From contig JAJYBI010000017.1 in NCBI GenBank assembly GCA_021779095.1, positions 1-64,000 of the forward strand: DNA of 64,000 nt, written 5' to 3'. Position 1 is the stretch's first letter; each line of letters begins with the position of its first letter. The position numbers were made by a program, and so were the translations under genes. The notes below the pieces were generated by a model that was not told the DNA's origin, ran no database searches, and saw nothing but the letters and a program-made list of their open reading frames with translations. Positions 37,101 through 45,161 of this stretch are shown here, in pieces. The stretch is from Deltaproteobacteria bacterium (GTDB lineage: Bacteria > Desulfobacterota > Desulfuromonadia > Geobacterales > JAJYBI01).

Positions 37101-38420
37101 CTCCTCCGTGCCGATGCCGAGGGATTCGCGGCACGCCTCCTCCAGGAACGAGCCGGTGCCGGCGGAGCAGGCCTCGTTCATGGCGTAGTCGCTGGCCACG
37201 CCGTTGGTGATGCTCGTGTACTTGGCGTCCTGCCCGCCGATCTCGAAGATCGTCTCCACGCCGGGATCGAAGTGGGTCGCGGCGACGGCGTGGGCGACGA
37301 TCTCGTTGATCACCCCCGGGGTCTGGGCATGGAGCCCGGCGATCCGCCGGCCGCTGCCGGTGACCCCGAGACCGGTGATGACCGGTCGTGCCGTGCCGAT
37401 CTGGGAGAGGATCTCCCGGTAGCAGTCGCGGCTCGCCCGGACCGGGTCGCCGTTCGTGCGCAGGTAGGCGCTGGCCGTAATGGCGAGGGTGTCGCGCCGC
37501 ACCAGCACGGCCTTGGTGGTGGTACTCCCCACGTCGAGCCCGAGGATGCACTCGCCGTCGGGGACCTCCCCCCGCGGCGCCTCCTTGAACGTCACCCGTT
37601 CCTCACCCCGGCGGATGGCGGGAAGCCGTGGCATGGAACCGGCCGCCGGCCGGAAGAGCCCCTCCACGGAGTCGACGGCAATCCCCTCCCGCTCGCCCCA
37701 GAGAAGCGCCCCCAGCGCCTCGAAATACCCCGCCTCCTCGGGGACGAAGGTGTCGGGGTAGGCCTCGCGTACGTAATCCACCACGAGCCGGTTGCCGCTC
37801 ACCCCGCCGACGATCGCCACGCGGCCGGCATTGGCCTTTCTCAGGAGCTCGATGATCTTCCCCGCCATCATCCTGCTGAGGCCGGCGACCACCTCCCCCT
37901 TTCCCGCCCCCTTGTTCAGCGCATGGGTGCAGTCGCTCTTGCAGAAGACGGAGCATCTCCCCGCCACCCGGTAGGGAGCGGCGCCGGCGGCGAGCGCCAT
38001 CGCCTCGTCAACGGTGAGCTGCAGCCGCCGCAGCTGCTGCAGAAAGAATTCGCCGGTCCCCGAGGCGCACTTGTTGCCGGCGTGCAGGTCCCTGATCCGC
38101 CCCTGCCGGTCCAGGACGTAGACGAGAAAGCTCTCCCCCCCCGCCGACACGATGCAGTCGATGTCGGGCAGCTTCGACCGGATATGACCGTAGGCCAGTT
38201 CCACCGCCTCCGGTTCCGAGACGGTCGGCACGGTCAGCTGGCTGCGGAGTTTGCGGCCGGTGATCCCCATGGTAGCCGGCAGCACGGAGCCGATCAGCCC
38301 CCGCAGCACCGTCGCCGCATCCCCCTCGTGGGGGTGACGGGAGGCAACGATCCCGTCGCCCCGTTTCTCCGCGATACCGATGGTGCTCGCACCAAGACAG
38401 ACACCGTACGATGGTTTCAT
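34182..38420 (-). CDS. 2-hydroxyacyl-CoA dehydratase activase family fusion (BcrAD/BadFG ATPase, DUF2229), 1412 aa
   Basis: LGLDVGSTTTKAVLVRRD, EIGGQDAKYTSI, NEACSAGTGSFLEE, CSFVQAEPYY-like CTCPFVQAEPYYQS, long C-terminal activase-associated region. Confidence 0.85.
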   Translation of the reverse strand: MKPSYGVCLGASTIGIAEKRGDGIVASRHPHEGDAATVLRGLIGSVLPATMGITGRKLRSQLTVPTVSEPEAVELAYGHIRSKLPDIDCIVSAGGESFLVYVLDRQGRIRDLHAGNKCASGTGEFFLQQLRRLQLTVDEAMALAAGAAPYRVAGRCSVFCKSDCTHALNKGAGKGEVVAGLSRMMAGKIIELLRKANAGRVAIVGGVSGNRLVVDYVREAYPDTFVPEEAGYFEALGALLWGEREGIAVDSVEGLFRPAAGSMPRLPAIRRGEERVTFKEAPRGEVPDGECILGLDVGSTTTKAVLVRRDTLAITASAYLRTNGDPVRASRDCYREILSQIGTARPVITGLGVTGSGRRIAGLHAQTPGVINEIVAHAVAATHFDPGVETIFEIGGQDAKYTSITNGVASDYAMNEACSAGTGSFLEEACRESLGIGTEEIAEIAFNATAPPDFNDQCAAFIGSDIKTAAQEGVTREDIVGGVVYSVCQNYLNRVKGNRAVGRKIFMQGGVCYNRAVPAAMANLCGQEIIVPPEPGLMGGYGAALEVHRKLDRGLLEKGRFDLAALADREVHYGAPFTCSGGKEECDRKCSISRIVIDDTTYPFGGACEKYVNVRFRSEHGTGLDLVKVREELVYRRYAPPPQEGEARSVGITAALFSNTFFPLYANFFAGLGMRVVVGDSPDPDGMEAAAAPFCHPVILAHGLVKRLLDRKTDYVFIPHIKDASLEATAEVTCTCPFVQAEPYYQSAAFFDELSSRLLTAVIDFKDLKSLRRAFGEIGRKVGASRKRALAAFDAAWDRQTAMFAEMREYGRRFLAELEPDETALVLFGRPYNAFSRLGNMGIPHKFASRGYRIIPYDFLPLDEADTGGLERMYWGSGQGILRGARFILDRRNLFGVYITSFSCGPDSFITGYFRSAMGQRPSLTLELDAHTADAGVDTRIEAFLDIIRGYREINLADRREREFRPARVEVRKEGLVVVTGRGEEYSITDPRVHLVVPSMGDMLSRSLAAAFRHVGISADALPAPGREELTLGKGEATCKECLPLILTSGSLTRYLRERQNDDEILVYFMPDADGPCRFGQYNVFMEHAIRRGRIENIAQLTLSFEDGYAGLPAAFTRRAWIGITVADGLDDLYAGILTLARDRDRALATFCAAKERIVASLATDPRSRFLTVLEVEMRALAAFEKKHPVSEAVKVTLTGEIYVRREGFSRQNLVERLAEKGVLARVTPIAEWLHYTDYCVINDLSTRSSFAKKLSVRLKGMVTRRYEREIQERLELSGFYEAHGVDVAYLMEKGELLVSPELSGEAILTVSSALSEVGDEVHGVISIGPFGCMPCRIAESIVTHRLTHDKDRFSRHNGRFWAEHKRELPLPFLAIESDGNAFPQVVEARLESLVLSAQRLKRELAARGGRR

Positions 38421-38678
38421 CAGAAGATTCCTCCTCCGGTTTGTTCCGCGGAGATGCCTCCGGGGACCGACTGTCCGGTACGCAACGATTGCCGCCGCGG
38501 CGGTAATCGGTCATCCCTTCAGGTCCAACAATCGTACCATCCCCGCGCGAGCTCGCAACCGCCCGGTATTGCGCGACATTGCCCGGGATACCGTCACCGC
38601 CCGCTCCACCGGGGACGGCATCCATGCATACAGCGACGGACAAATCTGCACCCCTTCCGAACCGTACCGGCGCCGGAC

Positions 38679-38719
38679 GCACGAAAGGCCGGCCCCTCAC
38701 GGGAGCCGGCCTTTCGTGC
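38679..38719. terminator. perfect 15-bp stem-loop
   Basis: GCACGAAAGGCCGGC...GCCGGCCTTTCGTGC. Confidence 0.65.
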
Positions 38720-38756
38720 GACGCATCATCGACGGACACGGGATACGGTCCGCCGG

Positions 38757-39737
38757 TCAGAACCGGTAGGCGACCCCACCGACCCACAGGTCCGCATCCC
38801 GCTCATAGGAGGTGATGATCCGGTTCCACGAGGCCCGCAGCGCCCAGTGGCGGTACAGGCGGTAGCTGCCGGTCAGGGTGGCGATCGCCGCCACGAACGG
38901 GTCGCTTCCCCCCAGTGATCTATCGCGCAGCGTGTCGATGGCCAGGTAGGGCCCGACGCCGAACCCGATGGCCACGGCGTTCGCAAGGCAGGGGCGCACC
39001 AGCCAGAGCTGGGTCGCCGCCCCGTAGCGGCGGGTGAGCCGGTTGTCCCCCTCGTGGAGCAGCGACACGGTCCAGTCCAGGTACCGCAGAAGCCCCTGGC
39101 GATACTCGACGACCATGCCGGACGAATGGGGGTTCCCCGCGTTGTTCACCGTCATCGGGCCGGCCATCACGGCAAGCTCCCGGTGCGTGGTCATGGAGCA
39201 GCGCCCCTCCCCGCCGCCCGGCGCTCCGCCCCGCTCCGGCCGGTCCATGCTATACCCCACGCCGAACAGGGCGCTGTAGGTATCGACGCCGTGGGTGGCA
39301 ACCCAGTTGGAACGCAGATGGAACTGCCACGGACCATCCGTCCGCCAGATGCCGGCCAGGGTGACCAGCGTCCCCCAGCCGTGGTCGTCACGGATGAGGC
39401 CGGAGACCCTGTCCTGCGTCGTGTCGTAGTAGAAATACGGCCCCGCGGCGGCGGCAAGGGAAAACCGGCGGTCGATGTCCGTCTGCCCCCAGAACTGGAG
39501 CGCCTGCCCGTCGCGGTGGTGATCGGGGAGGTGCCCCTCGTTGAGCCAGGAAAGGCTCGCGGCAAACGGACCGACCAGCGGCTGCCGGTACTCGACCTGC
39601 CAGGAAAAAGAGGTGTCGGGGAAGTCGCTCCCCCAGATGCCGCCGCCGAGGGCGGTGAGCTCCGCCCCGAAGGCGGAAGGTACTGCCGTGAAGATCAGGA
39701 GAAGGACGGTACACCATTTCATCGGAAACACTCGCAT
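38757..39737 (-). CDS. PagL/acyloxyacyl hydrolase-like outer-membrane protein, internally duplicated
   Basis: Signal peptide; two parallel halves, e.g. WQVEYRQPLVGPFAASLSWLNEGHLPDHHRDGQALQFWGQ vs MVVEYRQGLLRYLDWTVSLLHEGDNRLTRRYGAATQLWLV. Confidence 0.6.
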   Translation of the reverse strand: MRVFPMKWCTVLLLIFTAVPSAFGAELTALGGGIWGSDFPDTSFSWQVEYRQPLVGPFAASLSWLNEGHLPDHHRDGQALQFWGQTDIDRRFSLAAAAGPYFYYDTTQDRVSGLIRDDHGWGTLVTLAGIWRTDGPWQFHLRSNWVATHGVDTYSALFGVGYSMDRPERGGAPGGGEGRCSMTTHRELAVMAGPMTVNNAGNPHSSGMVVEYRQGLLRYLDWTVSLLHEGDNRLTRRYGAATQLWLVRPCLANAVAIGFGVGPYLAIDTLRDRSLGGSDPFVAAIATLTGSYRLYRHWALRASWNRIITSYERDADLWVGGVAYRF

Positions 39738-39816
39738 CGGAATTTTTTCAATCCGGCGATTGTATCCGTTTGGGGAGAGAAAGCAACCTTTTCCGATAAA
39801 AGATGGCGTTTACGTT

Positions 39817-39917
39817 ACGGCGTCGCAGTTGCGGGCCGCACCCGGAAGGACATCGAACGGCAGACCGGCAAACCGGTTGTGACAAACCAAAACTTCAAGC
39901 AACTGACTGAAGAATAA
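39817..39917 (+). pseudogene. C-terminal remnant of a Bro-N/prophage antirepressor-like protein
   Basis: LRYGVAVAGRTRKDIERQTGKPVVTNQNFKQLTEE* resembles the conserved C-terminus of such proteins; no upstream body. Confidence 0.35.
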
Positions 39918-39950
39918 ACCACACTGACGCGGCCGTCTTCGAGCCCGATG

Positions 39951-42131
39951 CTACCGGTCCAGCGCCCCCTTCAGGCTGCGCCGTTTGAGCCGGTTGGCCG
40001 CCCGCTGCCGCTTCTCGGCGATCTCGATCATGACGGCATGGCTCCCCCGGACATCGCCCCCCTCCGCCGGAGTCCGCTGCACGTAGCTCCCATCCGGCCG
40101 CATCTCCCAGGCGCTCCGCTGGTTCCGCAGCTGGATGTCGAAGATGGCGCGCAGTTCCTCCCGCAAGGTCGGGTCCTCCACCGGCACCACCACCTCCACC
40201 CGCGCCTCCAGGTTCCGCTTCATGGCATCGGCGGAACCGACGTAGAACTCCTCGTCTCCGCCGTTTTTGAAGTAGTAGAGCCGGGCATGCTCCAAAAACC
40301 GCCCCACGATGCTCACCACCCGCACCGTCTCCGAGATGCCGGGCAGTCCCGGCCGCAACCGGCAGCTGTCCCTGACCAGCAGCTCCACCACGACCCCGGC
40401 GCGGGAGGCACGGTAGAGCGCCGCCACCACGTCCGCATCCTCCAGGGCGTTCATCTTGAACCGGATGAGCCCCGGGTTCGCCGGCGTGTGCAGGGAGATC
40501 TCCCGGTCGATCTTCGCCAGGAGCGACTTCTTCAGGAGCTTGGGAGCGGGGAGGATCTTCCGGTAGCTGCGGCGCGGGGTATAGCCGGTGGTGAGGTAGT
40601 TGAACAGCTCGGTGGCGTCGCTGCCGATCTCGTCGTCGCAGGTCAGAAGCCCCAGGTCGCTGTACAGCCGGGCGGTTCCCGCGTGATAGTTGCCGGTCCC
40701 GACATGCACGTACCGGCGAAGTCCCGAGTAGTCCTGCCGCACCACGAGGATCACCTTGCAGTGGGTCTTCAACCCCACCACGCCGTAGGTGACATGGATT
40801 CCCTCCTCCTCCATCCGCTCAGCCAGCCGGATGTTGGCCGCCTCGTCGAAGCGGGCCTTCAGCTCCACCACCACCGCCACCTGCTTGCCGTTCTGCGCCG
40901 CCCGCACCAGGCTGTCGATGATCCGGCTCTCGCTGGAGGTGCGGTACAGGGTCATCTTGATGGCCCGCACCTTGGGGTCCTCCGCCGCCTCCATGAGGAA
41001 CCGCTCCACGGAGGTGGAGAACGACTCGTAGGGGTGGTGCACAAGGATCGCCCCCTCGTCGCGGATGATATGGAAGATGTTCCGCCGGCTCTGCAGAAGC
41101 GGATGGTCCACCGGGGCGTGGGGCGGATCGTGGAGCGCCGGGTGGTCGAGGGCGGCGATCTCGAACAGGTCGCGCATCGCCATCATCACCCCCACCTCGA
41201 AGACGTCGGAGGACTCGTCCAGCTCCAGCTCGGCGGCCAGCCGTCCCCGGTGGAGCGGGATCATCTCCGGCGCCACCTCCAGCCGGACGATGGGGGCGAA
41301 CTTCCGGTCCCGAAGCTCCGACTCGATCATGGAGAGGAGGTCCTCCGCGTGCTCCTCGTTCCGCTCCGTGTTGGAGTTGCGGGTCACCCGGAACAGCTCG
41401 CTGGAGACGATCACCATCCCGGGGAAGAGCATGTCCAGGTTGTTCCGGATCAGCTCCTCCAGGAGGACGAACCGCTCCCGCTCCCCCACCCGGATGAACC
41501 GGGGGATCCCCGCCCCCACCGGCACCTTGACCCGCGCCAGGGAGGCGTCCTTTTGTCGCGGATAGCGCAGCGTCACCAGGAGGTTCAGGGACAGGTTGGA
41601 GATGAACGGAAACGGATGGGCCGGGTCGATGGACTGGGGGGTGATGAGGGGAAAGATGTTCCGGTGGTAGTACTCCCGCAGCAGTTTGCGCTCCCGCGGA
41701 GAGAGGTCCGCATAGGGGAGGAGCTCGATCCCCTTCCCGTCCAGCAGCTGCATGAGCGTGGGGAGCAGCTCCTGCTTCTCCCGCTCCAGCTCGCGGATGA
41801 CCGCATGGCATTCCTGGATCTGCTGGCGCGGGGTGCGCCCGTCCACGGTGAGGGTGCGGATGCCGGCCCCCACCTGCTGCTTCAGGCCGCCGATCCGCTT
41901 CATGAAGAACTCGTCCAGGTTGCCGCTGACGATGGCGGCGAACTTGATCCGCTCCAAAAGCGGCGTCCGCCCGTCCTGCGCCTCGTGGAGCACCCGCCGG
42001 TTGAACTGCAGCCAGGTCAGCTCCCGGTTGAGGTACAGTTCAGGTGCATGCAGATTGGGCGTCGTCGCCCCGTTTTCGGCCGGGGTCTTGCCCGAGCCGG
42101 CCTTCCTGTCATTTTTGCGTGGTGCCGTCAT
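39951..42131 (-). CDS. ppk: polyphosphate kinase 1
   Basis: LYLNRELTWLQFNRRVLHEA, RFLMEAAEDPKVRAIKMTLYRTSSES, VVELKARFDEAANI, THCKVILVVR, STGNYH-like GTGNYHAGTARLYSDLGLLT. Confidence 0.95.
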   Translation of the reverse strand: MTAPRKNDRKAGSGKTPAENGATTPNLHAPELYLNRELTWLQFNRRVLHEAQDGRTPLLERIKFAAIVSGNLDEFFMKRIGGLKQQVGAGIRTLTVDGRTPRQQIQECHAVIRELEREKQELLPTLMQLLDGKGIELLPYADLSPRERKLLREYYHRNIFPLITPQSIDPAHPFPFISNLSLNLLVTLRYPRQKDASLARVKVPVGAGIPRFIRVGERERFVLLEELIRNNLDMLFPGMVIVSSELFRVTRNSNTERNEEHAEDLLSMIESELRDRKFAPIVRLEVAPEMIPLHRGRLAAELELDESSDVFEVGVMMAMRDLFEIAALDHPALHDPPHAPVDHPLLQSRRNIFHIIRDEGAILVHHPYESFSTSVERFLMEAAEDPKVRAIKMTLYRTSSESRIIDSLVRAAQNGKQVAVVVELKARFDEAANIRLAERMEEEGIHVTYGVVGLKTHCKVILVVRQDYSGLRRYVHVGTGNYHAGTARLYSDLGLLTCDDEIGSDATELFNYLTTGYTPRRSYRKILPAPKLLKKSLLAKIDREISLHTPANPGLIRFKMNALEDADVVAALYRASRAGVVVELLVRDSCRLRPGLPGISETVRVVSIVGRFLEHARLYYFKNGGDEEFYVGSADAMKRNLEARVEVVVPVEDPTLREELRAIFDIQLRNQRSAWEMRPDGSYVQRTPAEGGDVRGSHAVMIEIAEKRQRAANRLKRRSLKGALDR

Positions 42132-42381
42132 GTCTTTCCTTTCATCTCCTGGTTCGCCGCCCGGAGTATAGCCGATAATCTCCGGCTCATCCCGGATTTT
42201 CTGCCGAAGCGGCACCGGTTTCGCCGCCGCAGGTATAATTCTACGCACCATTTTCGAAGGAGCAACCATGTACCGTCCGTTCCGCCGTTTTATCCCGTTG
42301 CCGGGCGCCGGATTGCCGGCGGATTGCGGTCCGTCGCCCATCGGGTATGCTGTATCGTGACAGACCGCACGAGGAGCCGCC

Positions 42382-43209
42382 ATGGAAACCGTCACCTTCG
42401 CCGCATACGCCCTGAACGGCGAGCTGGACCTGAACCGGCTGGCCCAGGAGCTCGGCATCCACCGCAAATACCGGTGGGAGGAGCCGATGCTCCTCAGCCC
42501 GGTCACCTTCACGCCGGTGGTGGATCGGCTGAAGGAGCTGGAGCAGGTCTACCTGTACTACTTCGGCGGGATCGTGTTCGTCAACTGCTCGGGAGATATC
42601 ATCGGCAGGTTCTTCGGGGAACTGGCCAGGCTGTCCGAACTGTTCCGGGGGGTGCCGCAGCTGCGGTTCCGGGACGACTACGCCCTCCGGTACGGTCCGG
42701 AGGAGAAACCGGCCATCACCAACGACCACGCGCTGATGCCGGCCCACAACCCGGCGTTCGTGGATATCATCTGTTTCGTCATCGCCAAGTCGGTGGCGCT
42801 GGAGCGGATCGAGGCGCGGGTGGATACGGTGCTGGACGAGATGGAAGGGCTCATCGCCCAGCTGGATGCGGGCAAGCTGAGTATTCCGGACCGGCGGCTG
42901 GCCAAGCTCGCCTCCTCCATCCTGAATTTCAAGTACGCCTCCATCGCCCAGATCATGGTGCTGGACAAGCCGGAGATCACCTGGGACAACCCGGACGCGG
43001 ACCGGCTCTACCAGACCATGGCCAACCTGTTCGAGCTGTCCCAGCGGTACCAGGAGATCAAGCACAAGTCCGAGACGCTCCTGGACGCCACCACCGTCTT
43101 CACCGGGCTGTCCCATGCCCGGCGGGCCGCCCGCCTGGAATGGATCATCATCGCCCTCATCTTCATCGAGATCGTCATCTACATCTTCGACATCATGCGG
43201 AAATCCTGA
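42382..43209 (+). CDS. RMD1/YagE (DUF155) family protein
   Basis: GIVFVNCSGDIIGRFF, C-terminal TM LEWIIIALIFIEIVIYIFDI. Confidence 0.75.
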   Translation: METVTFAAYALNGELDLNRLAQELGIHRKYRWEEPMLLSPVTFTPVVDRLKELEQVYLYYFGGIVFVNCSGDIIGRFFGELARLSELFRGVPQLRFRDDYALRYGPEEKPAITNDHALMPAHNPAFVDIICFVIAKSVALERIEARVDTVLDEMEGLIAQLDAGKLSIPDRRLAKLASSILNFKYASIAQIMVLDKPEITWDNPDADRLYQTMANLFELSQRYQEIKHKSETLLDATTVFTGLSHARRAARLEWIIIALIFIEIVIYIFDIMRKS

Positions 43210-43379
43210 CCCTCATCACCCGCCACCAGTCCCGCCGGCATGACCGGGATCGCAATCGACTGGTGACAGGCGCCGCAGGCGACCGTTCCGTCGTTGAACC
43301 GCGTCCAGAGCGTGAGGTTTTTGGAATCGCACCAGTCGCAGTACCACTCGTAGTAATCACCCATCGGCATGATGTGCAT
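43179..43379 (-). CDS. small zinc-ribbon/rubredoxin-like protein (66 aa)
   Basis: YCDWCDSKNLTLWTRFNDGTVACGACHQ: two CxxC pairs; overlaps the DUF155 3' end by 31 bp. Confidence 0.5.
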   Translation of the reverse strand: MHIMPMGDYYEWYCDWCDSKNLTLWTRFNDGTVACGACHQSIAIPVMPAGLVAGDEGQDFRMMSKM

Positions 43380-43478
43380 GATGAACTCCTTGTCGTGCGC
43401 GAATTGACTCCGTCGTCATGATGCCAGTATAGCCACCGTCCGTTGCAGCAGGATTTCGGCTGTCTTACATCTGCGCAA

Positions 43479-43504
43479 CAAAAAAAGACCCGCCGGAGCG
43501 GGTC
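43479..43504 (-). terminator. intrinsic terminator after OprP-like gene
   Basis: Minus GACCCG-CTCCGG-CGGGTC followed by TTTTTTT. Confidence 0.75.
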
Positions 43505-43586
43505 ATAACAAAAGGAGGCATCATCGGTATCCTGTCCGGCAGATCGCCGACGACACGCGGGGACTATAGTGCTCGGTATCTCCTGA

Positions 43587-44858
43587 CTAGAAGATTACCT
43601 GGGCCTGCAGGCGGTACTCCATGTAGTCCTTGTTGTTGCTGCTCGCCTGGTCGTGGCCGCTGGTCACGTCACCCTGCAGCTTCAGGTTGTGGTTGTTGAA
43701 GTAGTAGGAGATCGCTCCCTGGGTCTCCGTATGCAGGTCGTTGCTGACGTCCCGGTTCGGGTCCACATAGTTGAAGCGCATCGCCAGCTGGAGGCGTTTG
43801 GGGATGACGAAATAACCCGCCTGGACGTAGTACCCCTGGGCGCGGAGCTCCTTGCCGGTGGTGTCGCCCTCGGCCTGTCCGAGGAAGTACTCGGCGTCAA
43901 GGGAGGCGCCCATCCAGCGGAACGCCAGGTCGGCTTCCTGCTCCTGGATGTTCAGGTTTTCGCTGACGCCGCTGGTCGCCAGGTACGAGTACCCCTTGCC
44001 GAGCCAGCCGCCACTGTTCCGGTAGCCGTCGCCGTAGCTTTTTTCCAGGCTGGCAGCGCCGGCGGAGGTAGTGGAAAGACGCAGGGCGTTGAGGAAATAG
44101 GAGCCGCCGACGGTGACCTTCGGGGTCGGCGTCTGGTCGAAATCACCCTCGGAATAGGGAACCGCACCGAAGGGGCTGAAGGCGATCCGGCCGTTGAAGG
44201 CGAGCGTGTTGGTGGAACGGGTGGTGTTCTGTCCGGTTCCGTTGTAGACGCCGGCCGAGTACTCGACGAGATCCTTGCCAAGGTTGCCGTGGAGATTAAG
44301 GCCGATATCGTAGGCGGGAATGAAGGCATTCTCCGCGAAGGAACGGTCGACGAACTGGTAGGCACCGGACGAGGTGATTATCTGGCGGCCCCACGGGATG
44401 ATGTCCTGACCCGCCTCGACCTGAAATTCGTTGACCGGCGCGTAGTTCAGGAAGGCCTCCAGGAGGTTGCCGTTGCTGCCGCTCTGGGAGTCCGTATTGG
44501 CGGCCATGTTGTACTGCACCTTGTAAGTCAGGTCTTTGGAGTAGGCGTTCCCCTTCAGCCAGATGTACATCCGCTTCACCTCGAACTTGTCCACATCCTG
44601 CTTCAAATCGTTATCCGTGAGGGTGAAACGGGTCTGCAGTCGCCCCCCCAGAGAGAGTTTGAACCGATCGTCATCGGTCTTGAACGTGAAACCGCTGCCA
44701 AGCTGGTAGTTACTCAGCGCCGACTTGGAGACCTCCTTGTAGTCCTGCTCCGTAATGACCCCCTTGTCCTTCAGGATGTCCTCGAGGCTCTTGGCCTGGG
44801 CGCCCTGGCAGACGACTGCGGTCGCCAGAAGTCCTGCAACAACGATTCTCTTTTTCAC
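43587..44858 (-). CDS. phosphate-selective porin O/P-like protein
   Basis: GTG start, signal VKKRIVVAGLLATAVVCQGAQA; porin O/P-type barrel, terminal MEYRLQAQVIF; track ORF extends to 44909. Confidence 0.8.
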   Translation of the reverse strand: MKKRIVVAGLLATAVVCQGAQAKSLEDILKDKGVITEQDYKEVSKSALSNYQLGSGFTFKTDDDRFKLSLGGRLQTRFTLTDNDLKQDVDKFEVKRMYIWLKGNAYSKDLTYKVQYNMAANTDSQSGSNGNLLEAFLNYAPVNEFQVEAGQDIIPWGRQIITSSGAYQFVDRSFAENAFIPAYDIGLNLHGNLGKDLVEYSAGVYNGTGQNTTRSTNTLAFNGRIAFSPFGAVPYSEGDFDQTPTPKVTVGGSYFLNALRLSTTSAGAASLEKSYGDGYRNSGGWLGKGYSYLATSGVSENLNIQEQEADLAFRWMGASLDAEYFLGQAEGDTTGKELRAQGYYVQAGYFVIPKRLQLAMRFNYVDPNRDVSNDLHTETQGAISYYFNNHNLKLQGDVTSGHDQASSNNKDYMEYRLQAQVIF

Positions 44859-44974
44859 GGTACTTCCTCCTTGTGATGTATGGCGGCGGTACCGTGTCCG
44901 GTGCCCCACCCCTCATGTAAATGTGTCCGATGCCGCCCGCCGTTCAGCGGTTGACCGGCTTCACAGACGGGCAC

Positions 44975-45008
44975 ACTGTAGCCGCCGCGCTTTACGGGTG
45001 CGTTACAG
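44975..45008 (-). promoter_or_regulatory. candidate Pho box plus -10 for the porin gene
   Basis: Minus CTGTAAC-GCAC-CCGTAAA (45008-44991), 10 bp, TACAGT (44980-44975). Confidence 0.5.
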
Positions 45009-45161
45009 AGGCGTCAAAAGGGAGTGAATTCGCCGGCACCGAAAGTTCGTTGCGGGACAACGCATTGCAGGGGATGATGCCCATGAAGACCGGCAGGAAG
45101 GGACGTTGTAACGGAACTGCGCTACAGGATCATGCGGGGAGCGGGAGTATATGTAGGGTGA

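Noticed and set aside
34716-38918. 1400-aa plus-strand ORF opposite the activase gene
   Set aside because: Low-complexity Arg/Gly/Pro/His composition, antisense to a well-supported gene.
39948-43421. 1157-aa plus-strand ORF spanning ppk and DUF155
   Set aside because: Antisense to ppk and out of frame with the DUF155 gene; no domain signature.
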